Shown one piece after another: positions 24,569 through 32,633 of a stretch of DNA of 64,000 nt. Source of the stretch: Kapaibacterium sp044224925. Its GTDB lineage: Bacteria; Bacteroidota; Ignavibacteria; Kapaibacteriales; Kapaibacteriaceae. The notes under the pieces were generated by a model, which saw only the letters and a program-made list of their open reading frames with translations, was not told where the DNA came from and ran no database searches. Location: the NCBI GenBank assembly GCA_044224925.1, contig JBGAJM010000003.1, positions 271,967 through 335,966 of the forward strand, written 5' to 3'. A program made the position numbers and the translations under genes. Numbering within the stretch: the stretch's first letter is position 1; every line of letters begins with the position of its first letter.

Positions 24569-25006
24569 TCATCGATCGGCTGAAGCGACCGTCTCCACGA
24601 TCGGTAGTAGTCTAGAGTCTTCCAAGGCGGCTGTTCTGTGTCCGATTCCTTTCAAGTACTCCGCGTCTTGCGCAAAGGCCATGAAGCTCGCAACACTTTC
24701 CTGACGGATCATGAGAACCGCGTCCCATCGTTCATTGGGTGGACCAATGAGAAACTCGCCGCCCTTCCCCATAAACAGGATCGTTCCACCTGACCGTTCT
24801 AGAAGCGGCAGCGTGTGTTCGATATAGAGTTGATAGGCCATTTCACCACTAATGCTTTCGGAGGGTGCAAGTTCGGGAGCTTCCGAATAGTCAGCTATCT
24901 CTCGAAAGCGAAGTAGGTTGAGCATGATGATGCTCCCTGAAAGCCGTCGCAGATAGAAGTCTCTGCCCGCCTCTTGCGTTGGTGATAGATACGTCGTGTT
25001 CGTCAT
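24569..25006 (-). CDS. DUF1330-like protein
   Basis: 145 residues with a ferredoxin-like dimeric alpha/beta-barrel pattern: IIMLNLLRFREIADYS, YQLYIEHTLPLLERSGGTIL, WDAVLMIRQESVASFMAFAQ and a C-terminal helix. These features fit DUF1330/antibiotic monooxygenase-like proteins, usually of unknown role. The ATG at 25006 is chosen because the open frame upstream adds only residues atypical of the family. It stands alone, about 95 bp from the next gene. Confidence 0.7.
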   Translation of the reverse strand: MTNTTYLSPTQEAGRDFYLRRLSGSIIMLNLLRFREIADYSEAPELAPSESISGEMAYQLYIEHTLPLLERSGGTILFMGKGGEFLIGPPNERWDAVLMIRQESVASFMAFAQDAEYLKGIGHRTAALEDSRLLPIVETVASADR

Positions 25007-25101
25007 GAAAGGCCCTTGTGATGGTGAAGCTCTGCTGTCCGCTTGCGAATGTACGTTTCGCCTCATCGTGTGGACTGTATCGCACGCAGCTTTAACTCGA
25101 T

Positions 25102-25605
25102 CTATTCATCGAGAGTCTCGTACCGGCTATCATTCCAATTGCTGAACTTCTCGTCTTTTCGTAGCACGATCACAGATGCTGCAGCGCCGGCGAGTCTACA
25201 CACCCAGGTGAGGATGATGTCAAGCGACCTCAGAAAACTGTAGTGCTCTTCGGTGAGGCGTGGCGCATAGACTAAGAGGACCACCAAGGTAACGACGCCC
25301 AGACCTATGAGTAGAGCGATGTATGCACGCTTTCGTAAGAACATTTCCAACATGGAGAGTCCGCAGAAGGCCAGGAGCGTCGATAAAAAGAACTGATCCG
25401 TCATCAGCACGAATAGACCCAGCACCAAATTCTCGTGCAGTAGATGCCCCTCACCTTTGAAATAGGCTTCTCCGCGACTTGAAAAGAAATTCCTCAGAAC
25501 CCAATGCGATGCAAAGAGTGGGGCTGTCAATAGTGCAGCCTTGAGGAGGAAGATGCCAAAAGATCTTCCTTTGCTTCCCAGAGAGTCGAGAAATGTAGGT
25601 CTCAT
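25102..25605 (-). CDS. Small integral membrane protein
   Basis: 167 residues from the ATG at 25605, with four hydrophobic segments (IFLLKAALLTAPLFASHWVL, LVLGLFVLMTDQFFLSTLLA, AYIALLIGLGVVTLVVLLVY, and a last helix with AGAAASVIVL). No recognised family. It lies 7 bp after the next membrane protein gene and is surely co-transcribed, so the two may form a complex. Confidence 0.6.
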   Translation of the reverse strand: MRPTFLDSLGSKGRSFGIFLLKAALLTAPLFASHWVLRNFFSSRGEAYFKGEGHLLHENLVLGLFVLMTDQFFLSTLLAFCGLSMLEMFLRKRAYIALLIGLGVVTLVVLLVYAPRLTEEHYSFLRSLDIILTWVCRLAGAAASVIVLRKDEKFSNWNDSRYETLDE

Positions 25606-25612
25606 TGTGTTG

Positions 25613-26410
25613 CTAACTACCAACCTTGCCGTAGCGTTGGTAGTCTGAAAAGTAGAACACGATTCTATTCCCATCTTTGACGTAGGGATAGAAAAGCTCG
25701 TAACTCCCGTCTGATGCGCTAAAGCGATATTGCGAATTGTTATGATAGAACACGCTGGACAGATACTGGCGCTCCTCCTGCGTTGTCGGCCATACATACC
25801 GCTGTTTGTCCGGTAGGATGGAATCGGCCGTATTGCCGTAATAGCTGTCAAATCCCAAGAAGACTGGCGAGGATCCGAGGGTATCGGAGACGATCACGTA
25901 GACATTTGGGAAATGTCTGTCTATGTGTTTTTGGAGATACAGGATCTCGTGCATCTCTAACAACCACTTTTCGTCGAAGGAATATTGTGCTATCCGATTC
26001 ACGTTCAATCGATCGTTTTGAATAATGGACTGTGCGCTTGATAACAACAGGCTCTCTTTCTTGGCTCTCGTATATCTATCACCTGCATAGAGCAGAGAAA
26101 ACAAGATCGGCAAGCTTAGTGTGACAATGATACCTAGCCTACGAACGGAAGCCGATCCATCACTTGGGTGGAGAGAAGTTTGATGATCGGCGATTCGTGT
26201 CAAGTTGAACATTACATTCAACAAAAACGCTCCTAACATGAGCGCCAGTATGCCGGCGACGCTAACGTAGAACGTCTGTGTGATGATCTCTTTGAATACT
26301 CGAAAGCCAAAGACCGTAACTGAAGTGTAGATGAACACCCAGTACAATAAAGCTATGATGGAAGCAATTCCAATGACATTGCTTAGTCTTACGATCGATC
26401 TACTGTTCAT
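25613..26410 (-). CDS. Membrane protein with extracytoplasmic domain
   Basis: 265 residues with three N-terminal helices (IASIIALLYWVFIYTSVTVF, VSVAGILALMLGAFLLNVMF, LGIIVTLSLPILFSLLYAG). A soluble domain of about 150 residues follows, rich in Tyr and Phe (FPNVYVIVSDTLGSSPVFLG, YRFSASDGSYELFYPYVKDG), resembling sensor-like extracytoplasmic domains, but no kinase or other output follows. Unknown; co-transcribed with the small membrane protein downstream. Confidence 0.6.
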   Translation of the reverse strand: MNSRSIVRLSNVIGIASIIALLYWVFIYTSVTVFGFRVFKEIITQTFYVSVAGILALMLGAFLLNVMFNLTRIADHQTSLHPSDGSASVRRLGIIVTLSLPILFSLLYAGDRYTRAKKESLLLSSAQSIIQNDRLNVNRIAQYSFDEKWLLEMHEILYLQKHIDRHFPNVYVIVSDTLGSSPVFLGFDSYYGNTADSILPDKQRYVWPTTQEERQYLSSVFYHNNSQYRFSASDGSYELFYPYVKDGNRIVFYFSDYQRYGKVGS

Positions 26411-26455
26411 GTGTGAGCTCGAATGAAGGATGAGAGTACACTAGTTGCCTTGATA

Positions 26456-26983
26456 TCACTTCGTCGTCGTGCTGCCCAACTGAAGTCCCATGCGTTCGTA
26501 TTCGGCATCGTTCGGTTCCCATAGCTCGATCTTGTTGCCTTCGCAGTCCATGATGTGAACGAATGCGCCATAGTCATAGCGGGCGATGGTGTCGGCGATG
26601 GTCACGCCATCCCGCTTGAGGGCGTCGACGAGGGCATCGAGGTGCGTGACGCGATAGTTGATCATGAACTCCTTCGTGGAGGGCTCGAAGTACTTCGTCG
26701 TCTCTTTGAATGGACTCCATTGCGAGAAGCCCTTCTGTGACGAGTCGACTCCTTGCCGCCATTCAAACACCGCTCCATACTTGTTCACCTGCAAGCCAAG
26801 GTGCGTTGCGTACCATTCGCGAACGGTCTTGGGATCCTTGCACTTGAAGAAGATGCCGCCGATCCCGGTGACGCGTCCTCGGGTATCGTCGGGCTGTAAG
26901 CTTGTTGACGTCACGGCATGCGCAGCAAAGCCACAGCAGAAGGCGGCCACAGCAACAAGGAGGGGAGTGAGTATGCGTTTCAT
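26456..26983 (-). CDS. Exported VOC/glyoxalase-fold protein
   Basis: 175 residues: a signal peptide (LLVAVAAFCCGFAAHA) and one VOC domain with GGIFFKCKDPKTVREWYATH at the first beta-alpha unit and VHIMDCEGNKIELWEPND at the last, including the closing Glu that normally binds metal. VOC proteins with a signal peptide are uncommon; the substrate is unknown. GGAGA lies seven bases before the ATG. It lies 14 bp after the DinB-like gene. Confidence 0.8.
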   Translation of the reverse strand: MKRILTPLLVAVAAFCCGFAAHAVTSTSLQPDDTRGRVTGIGGIFFKCKDPKTVREWYATHLGLQVNKYGAVFEWRQGVDSSQKGFSQWSPFKETTKYFEPSTKEFMINYRVTHLDALVDALKRDGVTIADTIARYDYGAFVHIMDCEGNKIELWEPNDAEYERMGLQLGSTTTK

Positions 26984-26997
26984 TCGATAGGTCTCCT

Positions 26998-27570
26998 CTA
27001 CGCTGGTCGATCACGGAGAACATCATCCGTGAAGTGAGCTTTGTGTTTCGGCTCTGAGAACTTCTCGGCGTTGAAGGCGTTCGAACCACCTCGTGGGATC
27101 GACAATGACGCCCAAGATCCACCCGCGATCATCTTGCCGATGAAAACGATCTGGCCAACATGGTACGGGTAGTGGGCGAGCTGCCGATTGATGGCTTCCA
27201 TCGCGGTGTGCCCTTGATTCCGAATGTACACGATGCGATCGAGGTCATCAGCTCCAACGGTGTCGAGTGCGGCGAACAGACAGGCCCAGCCCTGCTCCCA
27301 CCGATCAAGAAGATCTTGCCGTGTGGTGCTATCGTTATCAAACTCTGCCTCGCGATCCCGCCATTCCTTCTCGCCATCGGAGGTGAGGAAATCGGTCCAG
27401 CGCGACATCATGTTCCCATGGAGGTGCTTCACGATCGTGGCGATGCTGTTGCTCTCCTCATTGAACTGCCAGAACAAGGAATCGTCCTCGAGTTGAGAGA
27501 ATGTACTATCGCCGAGCAGTTTGTAATACTCGAATTGCTTCCGAGCGCTTTCAAGGTACGGGCTTGACAT
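26998..27570 (-). CDS. DinB-superfamily protein (DUF1572-like)
   Basis: 190 residues of a four-helix bundle. NSIATIVKHLHGNMMSRWTD carries the first metal-binding His and YPYHVGQIVFIGKMI the last, with INRQLAHYP between; this is the DinB/YfiT three-histidine arrangement. Relatives act as thiol-dependent transferases or have unknown roles. GGAG precedes the ATG by five bases. It lies in the minus-strand gene run between an unknown lipoprotein and the VOC gene. Confidence 0.8.
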   Translation of the reverse strand: MSSPYLESARKQFEYYKLLGDSTFSQLEDDSLFWQFNEESNSIATIVKHLHGNMMSRWTDFLTSDGEKEWRDREAEFDNDSTTRQDLLDRWEQGWACLFAALDTVGADDLDRIVYIRNQGHTAMEAINRQLAHYPYHVGQIVFIGKMIAGGSWASLSIPRGGSNAFNAEKFSEPKHKAHFTDDVLRDRPA

Positions 27571-27582
27571 TGTGACTCCATA

Positions 27583-28377
27583 TCATTTCTCGATACCCAA
27601 GTTCTTCGTTGGCGCGGTGAACGTAATGCGCTCACCCTTCCATGGCGTGACGTTACCTGCACTGTCCATGAAGGTGAACTCCACTTCGTAATCGTTGCCC
27701 TCACTGAACGTGAAGGCAGCCCCGCATCCGGTTGAACCAACGTAAATGGTGGTGTCGATCGGTTCAATATAGTACGCGGTCTCGCTCCCAGTCAGTAGGC
27801 TCTTCACGGTGGTTTTCACGATGATCTCGGATTCATCTTGTGCGGTGTTGCTAAAGCGGACCGTAGTAGAAGGAGGGAACTCGATATAACTGGAGTATCC
27901 GAGTGGTTCGTTCGGTGTGCTGACGACCACCGGTCGTGCCGTGATGGTTGGACTTAGCGTGTCGCGGCCTTCGACGACAGTGTAGGTTGCCGTGATCCAT
28001 GTATGCTCAGTGCTGTCGGACTGTTCATGTCGCACGGAATCAGGGAGACCGTCGATGACAAGATCGTAGTCGCGTCCTACAACGAGTTCGGCTGTAGGAA
28101 CGAGGACCGCTTGCGTGAGATCGTGCCCACCTACGACAATGTCGGTCACTCTGAGCGGAACTCGATCGCCGCCACTTTCGAGATACACCGGATAGATCTT
28201 GTTGAGTCCGGCGACGACCTGTTGACTCCGCGCGAAGCCCTCAAGCACGAACATCGGACGACTGCTGATATTCCGATGATGCGGAAACACACTGAGCGGA
28301 GGCCTTGTACACGATGCAAAGGCATGTATGGTAGAACCACAAAAGCACATGAGCATGAACGCAAGAAGCGGTCGCAT
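27583..28377 (-). CDS. Exported hypothetical protein (possible lipoprotein)
   Basis: 264 residues from the ATG at 28377, beginning with a signal peptide (LLAFMLMCFCGSTIHAFASC). The Cys at its end could be a lipidation site, though the lipobox is imperfect. The rest is strand-rich: HDLTQAVLVPTAELVVGRDY, IEFPPSTTVRFSNTAQDESE and DYEVEFTFMDSAGNVTPW resemble Ig-like or fibronectin-like folds. An ATG at 28443 overlapping the upstream stop is an alternative start that would put 22 residues before the signal. Confidence 0.6.
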   Translation of the reverse strand: MRPLLAFMLMCFCGSTIHAFASCTRPPLSVFPHHRNISSRPMFVLEGFARSQQVVAGLNKIYPVYLESGGDRVPLRVTDIVVGGHDLTQAVLVPTAELVVGRDYDLVIDGLPDSVRHEQSDSTEHTWITATYTVVEGRDTLSPTITARPVVVSTPNEPLGYSSYIEFPPSTTVRFSNTAQDESEIIVKTTVKSLLTGSETAYYIEPIDTTIYVGSTGCGAAFTFSEGNDYEVEFTFMDSAGNVTPWKGERITFTAPTKNLGIEK

Positions 28378-28442
28378 GGAGATTCTGAATGGTAGCTCGC
28401 GGGGCATGGTGCAATGTACGATTTCATGCATCCGATCGAACA

Positions 28443-29015
28443 TCAGAACGCCACGCCAACGGAAGCGCCTCCATACATGGTCCAGTTGCCTGTATGAGTG
28501 TCGACCCAAGGAGTGAAGGTGGCACGAAGCAAAATGCCGTGAATGACCTCAAAGCGATATCCGAATAGTAGGACGCCGACCGTCGACGCCTTTGGGAGAG
28601 CATCACTTCCTTCTCGTGGTACCATCGGATAGGCTGCACCTACACCAACTTCGATGTGATGGTCTGACTCCAAGGCAAGGTATGTGGCGGCAGCAGAGAG
28701 GAATCCCGATCTGTCCAACGAGTATCCTGCCGAAAGCCGGATGGAGTGGTTGAACCCGAGTCCATCGCGAACATGGGAGAAGCGATATGCCGTGACCTCT
28801 GCGTGAAATGAAGCAAGGCCGATCCCTGCGCCTCCGATCTCCACATACAGACTGCCTAGTGGTGCGTTGACTTTGCGCTCGACGTTCTCGCTGCGACCTG
28901 CCGTGGTTGAATCCTGCGCAACAATGTCGGAAGCGCCAGCAATGTTATGGGTGGGCAGAACCAAGAGCATGAACGCGCACGCATATAGGAAGATCGGTGG
29001 TATGGATGATGCCAT
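28443..29015 (-). CDS. Small outer-membrane beta-barrel-like protein
   Basis: 190 residues with a signal peptide (LYACAFMLLVLPTHNIAGA) and an even pattern of amphipathic strands (LGSLYVEIGGAGIGLASFHA, LGFNHSIRLSAGYSLDRSGF, LSAAATYLALESDHHIEVGV, WTMYGGASVGVAF). The final residue is Phe, as in many outer-membrane barrels. FNHSIRLSAG resembles the peptide in the dispersed repeats. An IS256-family element has inserted exactly at the start codon: CAT of the minus-strand ATG is the end of the left target duplication, so the original leader is now 1.4 kb away and expression may be lost or changed. Confidence 0.65.
   Translation of the reverse strand: MASSIPPIFLYACAFMLLVLPTHNIAGASDIVAQDSTTAGRSENVERKVNAPLGSLYVEIGGAGIGLASFHAEVTAYRFSHVRDGLGFNHSIRLSAGYSLDRSGFLSAAATYLALESDHHIEVGVGAAYPMVPREGSDALPKASTVGVLLFGYRFEVIHGILLRATFTPWVDTHTGNWTMYGGASVGVAF
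29008..29015. repeat. Left target-site duplication of the IS256-family element
   Basis: GATGCCAT, repeated at 30406-30413 on the other side of the element. Eight-base duplications are typical of the IS256 family. The duplication contains the start codon of the minus-strand barrel gene. Confidence 0.85.
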
Positions 29016-29044
29016 GAAGATGTCCGAAAGCTAGTTGAAAATAG

Positions 29045-29112
29045 ATGGAGGCTCCAGCCTAGATGGTAGATTGAGTTTGCACACTTCATCATCATCTGAG
29101 AGGAGCCTCCAT
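29045..29112 (+). promoter_or_regulatory. Translation-blocking inverted repeat in the IS leader
   Basis: ATGGAGGCTCC (29045-29055) is the exact reverse complement of GGAGCCTCCAT (29102-29112), which contains the ribosome-binding GGAG and the first two bases of the transposase ATG. A likely native promoter (TGAGTTTG, 29072-29079) lies between the arms. Transcripts starting there would lack the first arm, while read-through transcripts would fold and hide the start. Confidence 0.7.
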
Positions 29113-30403
29113 GAAGGCCAAACATACGTCCGGAAACGTTGATATGCATGCAGCGTTTTCATCGATACTCGAGGGCTCGAAGAACGACGCCCTCGCGCTG
29201 ATCTTGAATCACCTAGAGCTCACACGCCGAGCGGTTGAGTGGTTCATGCAGAGTGAAGTAACAGAACTTGCCGGAGAACGCTACAGTCACGATAAGCCGC
29301 ACGATGGACGCTTCAGTCGTTGGGGAAGCAATCCGGGCAGTGTGAGCATCGGTGGACAGAAAGTGCCCGTGGACGTCCCACGGATGTATGACGCAGAAAC
29401 GAACAGCACACTCTCCCCTGCGTCATATCTGCAGCTCCGGGAAGTGGCCGCACCATCACCGCAGCTCATGAATGCCCTCTTGATAGGTCTGAGCACGCGC
29501 CGCCTGAGAGACGTAGCAGAGACGCTCCTGGACTCGTTCGGTCTGTCGAAGACGACATTGTCAGAGGCATTCATCGAACACAGCCGGGAGATCCTGGAGA
29601 CCTTCATGCAGCGTCGATTGGATGACGCGACCTACGTTGCCATTCTCGTGGACGGTAAGGTCATCCAAGGGCACAGCATTCTCACGGCAATAGGGATCAC
29701 GGAGACAGGCCAGAAGCGGATGCTGGGACTGTCACAGGCCACTACCGAGAACGCCGACGTCATCGTGGACATGTTTCGCGACATGATCGAACGCGGGTTC
29801 GATTTCGAGCAGGGTCTGCTTGTCGTGATCGACGGTGGGAAGGGACTTCGCAAGGCCGTCGACGAAGTATTCGGCGACTACGCCATCATCCAACGCTGCC
29901 AGGTGCACAAGCTTCGCAACGTGATGAGCTACCTGGATGAGGAGCACCAGGCGACAATGTTGCCACGGCTCAAGAAACTCTTTCGCTGCGAAGACTACAA
30001 TGAGGCCATGTCCATTGCCGATGGGATCCATGCCGATCTCAAGCGCATCAACATCGTTGCCGCACGATCATTTCAAGAGGGTCTGGAGGAAACACTTACC
30101 GTCACGCGGTTGAAGGTCCCGACTGCTCTTCGATCGAGCTTCACGACCACGAACATCATTGAAAGCGTCAATAGCACCATCGCACAGCGTACCCGCCGTA
30201 TCACCAATTGGTCGTCCCCCGATCAACGCTTGCGATGGACAGCGGCTATCATCGTTGACGCTGAGCAGAAGTGGAGAAAGGTGCGCGGTTCGCGTCTAAT
30301 TCCTATGTTGCGCAGACTCATTCAACAAACTGTGAATGAGCGCATTCTCAACTCATCGTCGAAGCCAACGCCCAAGCGAGTTTCAACTAGAAAACGGACA
30401 TAG
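29111..30403 (+). CDS. IS256-family (mutator-type) transposase
   Basis: 430 residues, intact. DDE catalytic residues can be placed: D181 (ILVDGKVIQGH), D241 (VVIDGGKGLRKAV) and E351 (TNIIESVNSTIAQR), together with the family's C/H motif QRCQVHKLRNV (C263, H266). GAGAGGAG precedes the ATG. The TAG stop uses bases of the right terminal repeat. No frameshift is visible, so the element may still be active. Confidence 0.95.
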   Translation: MKAKHTSGNVDMHAAFSSILEGSKNDALALILNHLELTRRAVEWFMQSEVTELAGERYSHDKPHDGRFSRWGSNPGSVSIGGQKVPVDVPRMYDAETNSTLSPASYLQLREVAAPSPQLMNALLIGLSTRRLRDVAETLLDSFGLSKTTLSEAFIEHSREILETFMQRRLDDATYVAILVDGKVIQGHSILTAIGITETGQKRMLGLSQATTENADVIVDMFRDMIERGFDFEQGLLVVIDGGKGLRKAVDEVFGDYAIIQRCQVHKLRNVMSYLDEEHQATMLPRLKKLFRCEDYNEAMSIADGIHADLKRINIVAARSFQEGLEETLTVTRLKVPTALRSSFTTTNIIESVNSTIAQRTRRITNWSSPDQRLRWTAAIIVDAEQKWRKVRGSRLIPMLRRLIQQTVNERILNSSSKPTPKRVSTRKRT

Positions 30404-30415
30404 TCGATGCCATTC

Positions 30416-30829
30416 CTATGACTTCCAACTATGACCACAGTAGAAACATTGGTGCTGCTTCCTGGAGGGCCATAGTAGGGGAACTCCAAGGAGAAGCCAT
30501 GTCCATCCTGCAAAGCGTCTGGAGAGCGTATCGGTGCCGGTGTTGGTGGAGCCGCACGATGGACATAGCACCGAAGGCGTGGGCTCGTCGATCATCTTCT
30601 CTGTGTCTGCTTCCTCGGTTCGCTCCCGCAGGATCCGCACGGCTTCGTCGGCATCGGCCGAGGAAACCCGAAGCTTGATCCCGCCGAGGGCATTCATCAA
30701 CGTCCACTGCATGGCAATGGTCACTTCATCGGCGATATAGCTGTCGATCCCATGCTCTTCCAGCTTGTGCTGATCGAAGGTGGCCGATATGACGTCGTTG
30801 TAGGATGCGATGGTGACAAGGTCTGGCAT
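30416..30829 (-). CDS. DUF2007 protein with C-terminal zinc ribbon (copy 1)
   Basis: 137 residues. The N-terminal domain of about 70 residues (VTIASYNDVISATFDQHKLE ... LRVSSADADEAVRILRE) is the DUF2007 'putative signal transducing' ferredoxin-like fold. It is followed by a linker and a four-cysteine zinc ribbon, CPSCGSTNTG and CFYCGH, with a hydrophobic segment between the Cys pairs (WTWLLLGVPLLW). A clear paralogue lies at 31637-32050. Before the IS inserted, the barrel gene started 3 bp after this stop. Confidence 0.8.
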   Translation of the reverse strand: MPDLVTIASYNDVISATFDQHKLEEHGIDSYIADEVTIAMQWTLMNALGGIKLRVSSADADEAVRILRERTEEADTEKMIDEPTPSVLCPSCGSTNTGTDTLSRRFAGWTWLLLGVPLLWPSRKQHQCFYCGHSWKS

Positions 30830-30841
30830 GGAGGTGAGGTC

Positions 30842-31165
30842 CTAGGGTTTGGATGGATGTGCCACGGTGTGATATGCTGTGGTGAGCGCATCCGTGAGGA
30901 CGTCGCTATGAACGGACTTCAGTTCGATCATCGTCCACCCTTGCGCTCCCCACTTCCCGGTAGCCGGATAGATACTGGAGCGATTGGTCGAAACGAACAC
31001 ATCTTGATCGATGGCGTTCAGTTTGACGCATGCCGTGTTCGCCTTCGCGTCGTACGTGGCGAAGATCTTCTTCTTCACGCGAAACGACGTCTTGTCGAAG
31101 TGCGGCTCCTCCGTGACGTTGGGAAACGAACGTGCAAGTGTGAACAATGTGCTCTCAGTGATCAT
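30842..31165 (-). CDS. MmcQ/YjbR family protein
   Basis: 107 residues from the ATG at 31165. FPNVTEEPHFDKTSFRVKKK, IFATYDAKANTACVKLNAID and the closing GWTMIELKSVHSDVLTDALTT are hallmarks of the MmcQ/YjbR double-wing fold (DUF419). The molecular role is unsettled; DNA binding has been proposed from structure. It lies 13 bp after the DUF1801 gene and 12 bp before the DUF2007 gene, in one transcription unit. Confidence 0.85.
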   Translation of the reverse strand: MITESTLFTLARSFPNVTEEPHFDKTSFRVKKKIFATYDAKANTACVKLNAIDQDVFVSTNRSSIYPATGKWGAQGWTMIELKSVHSDVLTDALTTAYHTVAHPSKP

Positions 31166-31178
31166 CGGGATGCCTGCT

Positions 31179-31604
31179 TCAGTCCGTGAGTGCAAGACCG
31201 TACCGGATCGCTTGTTCCAGCACCGACATGTTGATGTTCTTCAGCGATCGGAACTTGATGCAGTATCCGGTCACGGTCGCCTTGCCGATGTTGCCTCCAT
31301 ACGTGTCGGCCAAGAAGGACTTGTCCTTCAATCCGAGAATGTAGACGGAGATGCCGGTGGTGTTCGCACTCACACCAATGCGAAACGACGTCCGCGATGT
31401 GCCATTCGAATACGTGAGGGTATGTGAGCCATATCCAATGGTCGGATTCGAAACGACCTTACCTGTGTCGTCCGTTCCGTCGAAGAACTGCAGATGACAG
31501 TCCGGCGCACCTGTCAGGATGGTGCGATGAAGCTCGCGAACCTCAGCGCCCTTTGCGGCAGGAAGGCTCTCGATGTAAGCGTCGATCTGGGATTGTATGT
31601 TCAT
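31179..31604 (-). CDS. DUF1801 (YdhG-like) protein
   Basis: 141 residues; IDAYIESLPAAKGAEVRELH at the start and the pairs of strands GYGSHTLTYSNGTSRTSFRI, TTGISVYILGLKDKSFLADT and ATVTGYCIKFRSLKNINMSV fit DUF1801 (frataxin/YdhG-like fold, unknown function). The ATG at 31604 is chosen because GGAA lies upstream at a usable distance; an ATG at 31613 is also possible. It belongs to the same tightly spaced gene run as YjbR and DUF2007. Confidence 0.75.
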   Translation of the reverse strand: MNIQSQIDAYIESLPAAKGAEVRELHRTILTGAPDCHLQFFDGTDDTGKVVSNPTIGYGSHTLTYSNGTSRTSFRIGVSANTTGISVYILGLKDKSFLADTYGGNIGKATVTGYCIKFRSLKNINMSVLEQAIRYGLALTD

Positions 31605-31636
31605 TTGCAACATTCCATGTACGCCAAATATATGCG

Positions 31637-32050
31637 CTATTCCTTCCAGCGGTGACCGCAGAAGTAGCAGCGATACGATCGCTTCGGGATCCATGGCAAT
31701 GGCATGCAGAGTACGAACCAGCAAAGGCCGGCAAAGGTGCGGATCAACGGGTCGGCACCGGTGTTGTTGGATGCGCACGACGGACAGATGTGGTGGGAGT
31801 GCTGATCCTCCAGTGTATGGTCGGCTTGGAGTTGCTCGGTCTCGCTTTGAAGTATTGAACGCGCTTCGTCCGCTTGATCGGTCGAGACCCGAAGCTTCAA
31901 ACAGCCCAGCGCCTGCATGGACGTCCATCGCCAGGCGATGTAATTCTCATCTGCGAGATACGAGTGAACCTCGTTGGCTTGCAACAGTTGGAGGTCGAGG
32001 TTGGCGATGACGTAGTCGTCATACGTGGCTATGGTCACGAAGTCGGGCAT
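31637..32050 (-). CDS. DUF2007 protein with C-terminal zinc ribbon (copy 2)
   Basis: 137 residues, the same length and layout as copy 1: MPDFVTIATYDDYVIANLDL, LKLRVSTDQADEARSILQSE, then CPSCASNNTG and CYFCGHRWKE with a hydrophobic stretch between. By eye roughly half the residues are identical to copy 1. The two copies are separated by the DUF1801 and YjbR genes, so this is a dispersed duplication within one operon rather than a direct tandem. Confidence 0.8.
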   Translation of the reverse strand: MPDFVTIATYDDYVIANLDLQLLQANEVHSYLADENYIAWRWTSMQALGCLKLRVSTDQADEARSILQSETEQLQADHTLEDQHSHHICPSCASNNTGADPLIRTFAGLCWFVLCMPLPWIPKRSYRCYFCGHRWKE

Positions 32051-32089
32051 GAGGTTTCGTAAGGTGACAGGGTGTGCAGCGCGGAGAAC

Positions 32090-32617
32090 CTAGTCGTCGT
32101 TCTTGATGCGCACCCAACCGAACATCGCTAGTAGCTGACGAATAGGACTGAGGTGCTTCTTTCCATGACCCGGTACCACAACACGGCTCTTTAGTTCCTC
32201 ATAGTTTGAGAAATAGAAACTCGAGAAGCGACTTTGAGCCTTGCCTTCACGAATGAGCCAGACCGCTTCATACGTTGTGTACTTTGATTTTTCGTCGACG
32301 AGGATGTAGTGATCAAAATCGGACCACGCGGTACGGCGTCTCAGAAATGGCAACAGAGGATTGATATACGTGATGCCAGCGTCATCGATGATCACATACC
32401 TGCATTGCGTTGCAAGAAGCGTCAGAAACAAGATCTGAATGCCTCCAATAGCGGCATACGTTGGGAAGTACTCGCCGAATGGAATCGTGCTCAGGCGGTC
32501 TATGCTGATCTTAGAATGAAAGGCGACCATGTACAGGACCGCACCCCAGTCACAATTGAGAAACACCAAAAGACTGAGTCCCCCAAAGACCTTATATCGA
32601 CAGTGCAACGCACTCAT
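32090..32617 (-). CDS. Small membrane protein with PH-like tail
   Basis: 175 residues with two N-terminal membrane helices (VFGGLSLLVFLNCDWGAVLY and AAIGGIQILFLTLLATQ). The soluble part begins YVIIDDAGITYINPLLPFLR and continues with short strands; YVIIDDAGI followed by paired strands resembles bacterial PH-like domains (bPH). Not firmly assigned. It lies 16 bp after the PAP2 gene. Confidence 0.55.
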   Translation of the reverse strand: MSALHCRYKVFGGLSLLVFLNCDWGAVLYMVAFHSKISIDRLSTIPFGEYFPTYAAIGGIQILFLTLLATQCRYVIIDDAGITYINPLLPFLRRRTAWSDFDHYILVDEKSKYTTYEAVWLIREGKAQSRFSSFYFSNYEELKSRVVVPGHGKKHLSPIRQLLAMFGWVRIKNDD

Positions 32618-32633
32618 TCTGTATTCCCGTTGA

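Larger units (their letters stand above)
29016..30405 (+). mobile_element. Complete IS256-family insertion sequence
   Basis: 1390 bp with imperfect terminal inverted repeats of 27 bp. The left end reads GAAGATGTCCGAAAGCTAGT and the right end, reversed, reads GACTATGTCCGTTTTCTAGT, both continuing TGAAA. They share ATGTCCG and CTAGTTGAAA. It holds one intact transposase gene whose stop codon lies in the right inverted repeat, and it is flanked by GATGCCAT duplications. It separates the DUF2007 gene (stop at 30416) from the barrel gene that originally began 3 bp later. Confidence 0.9.
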
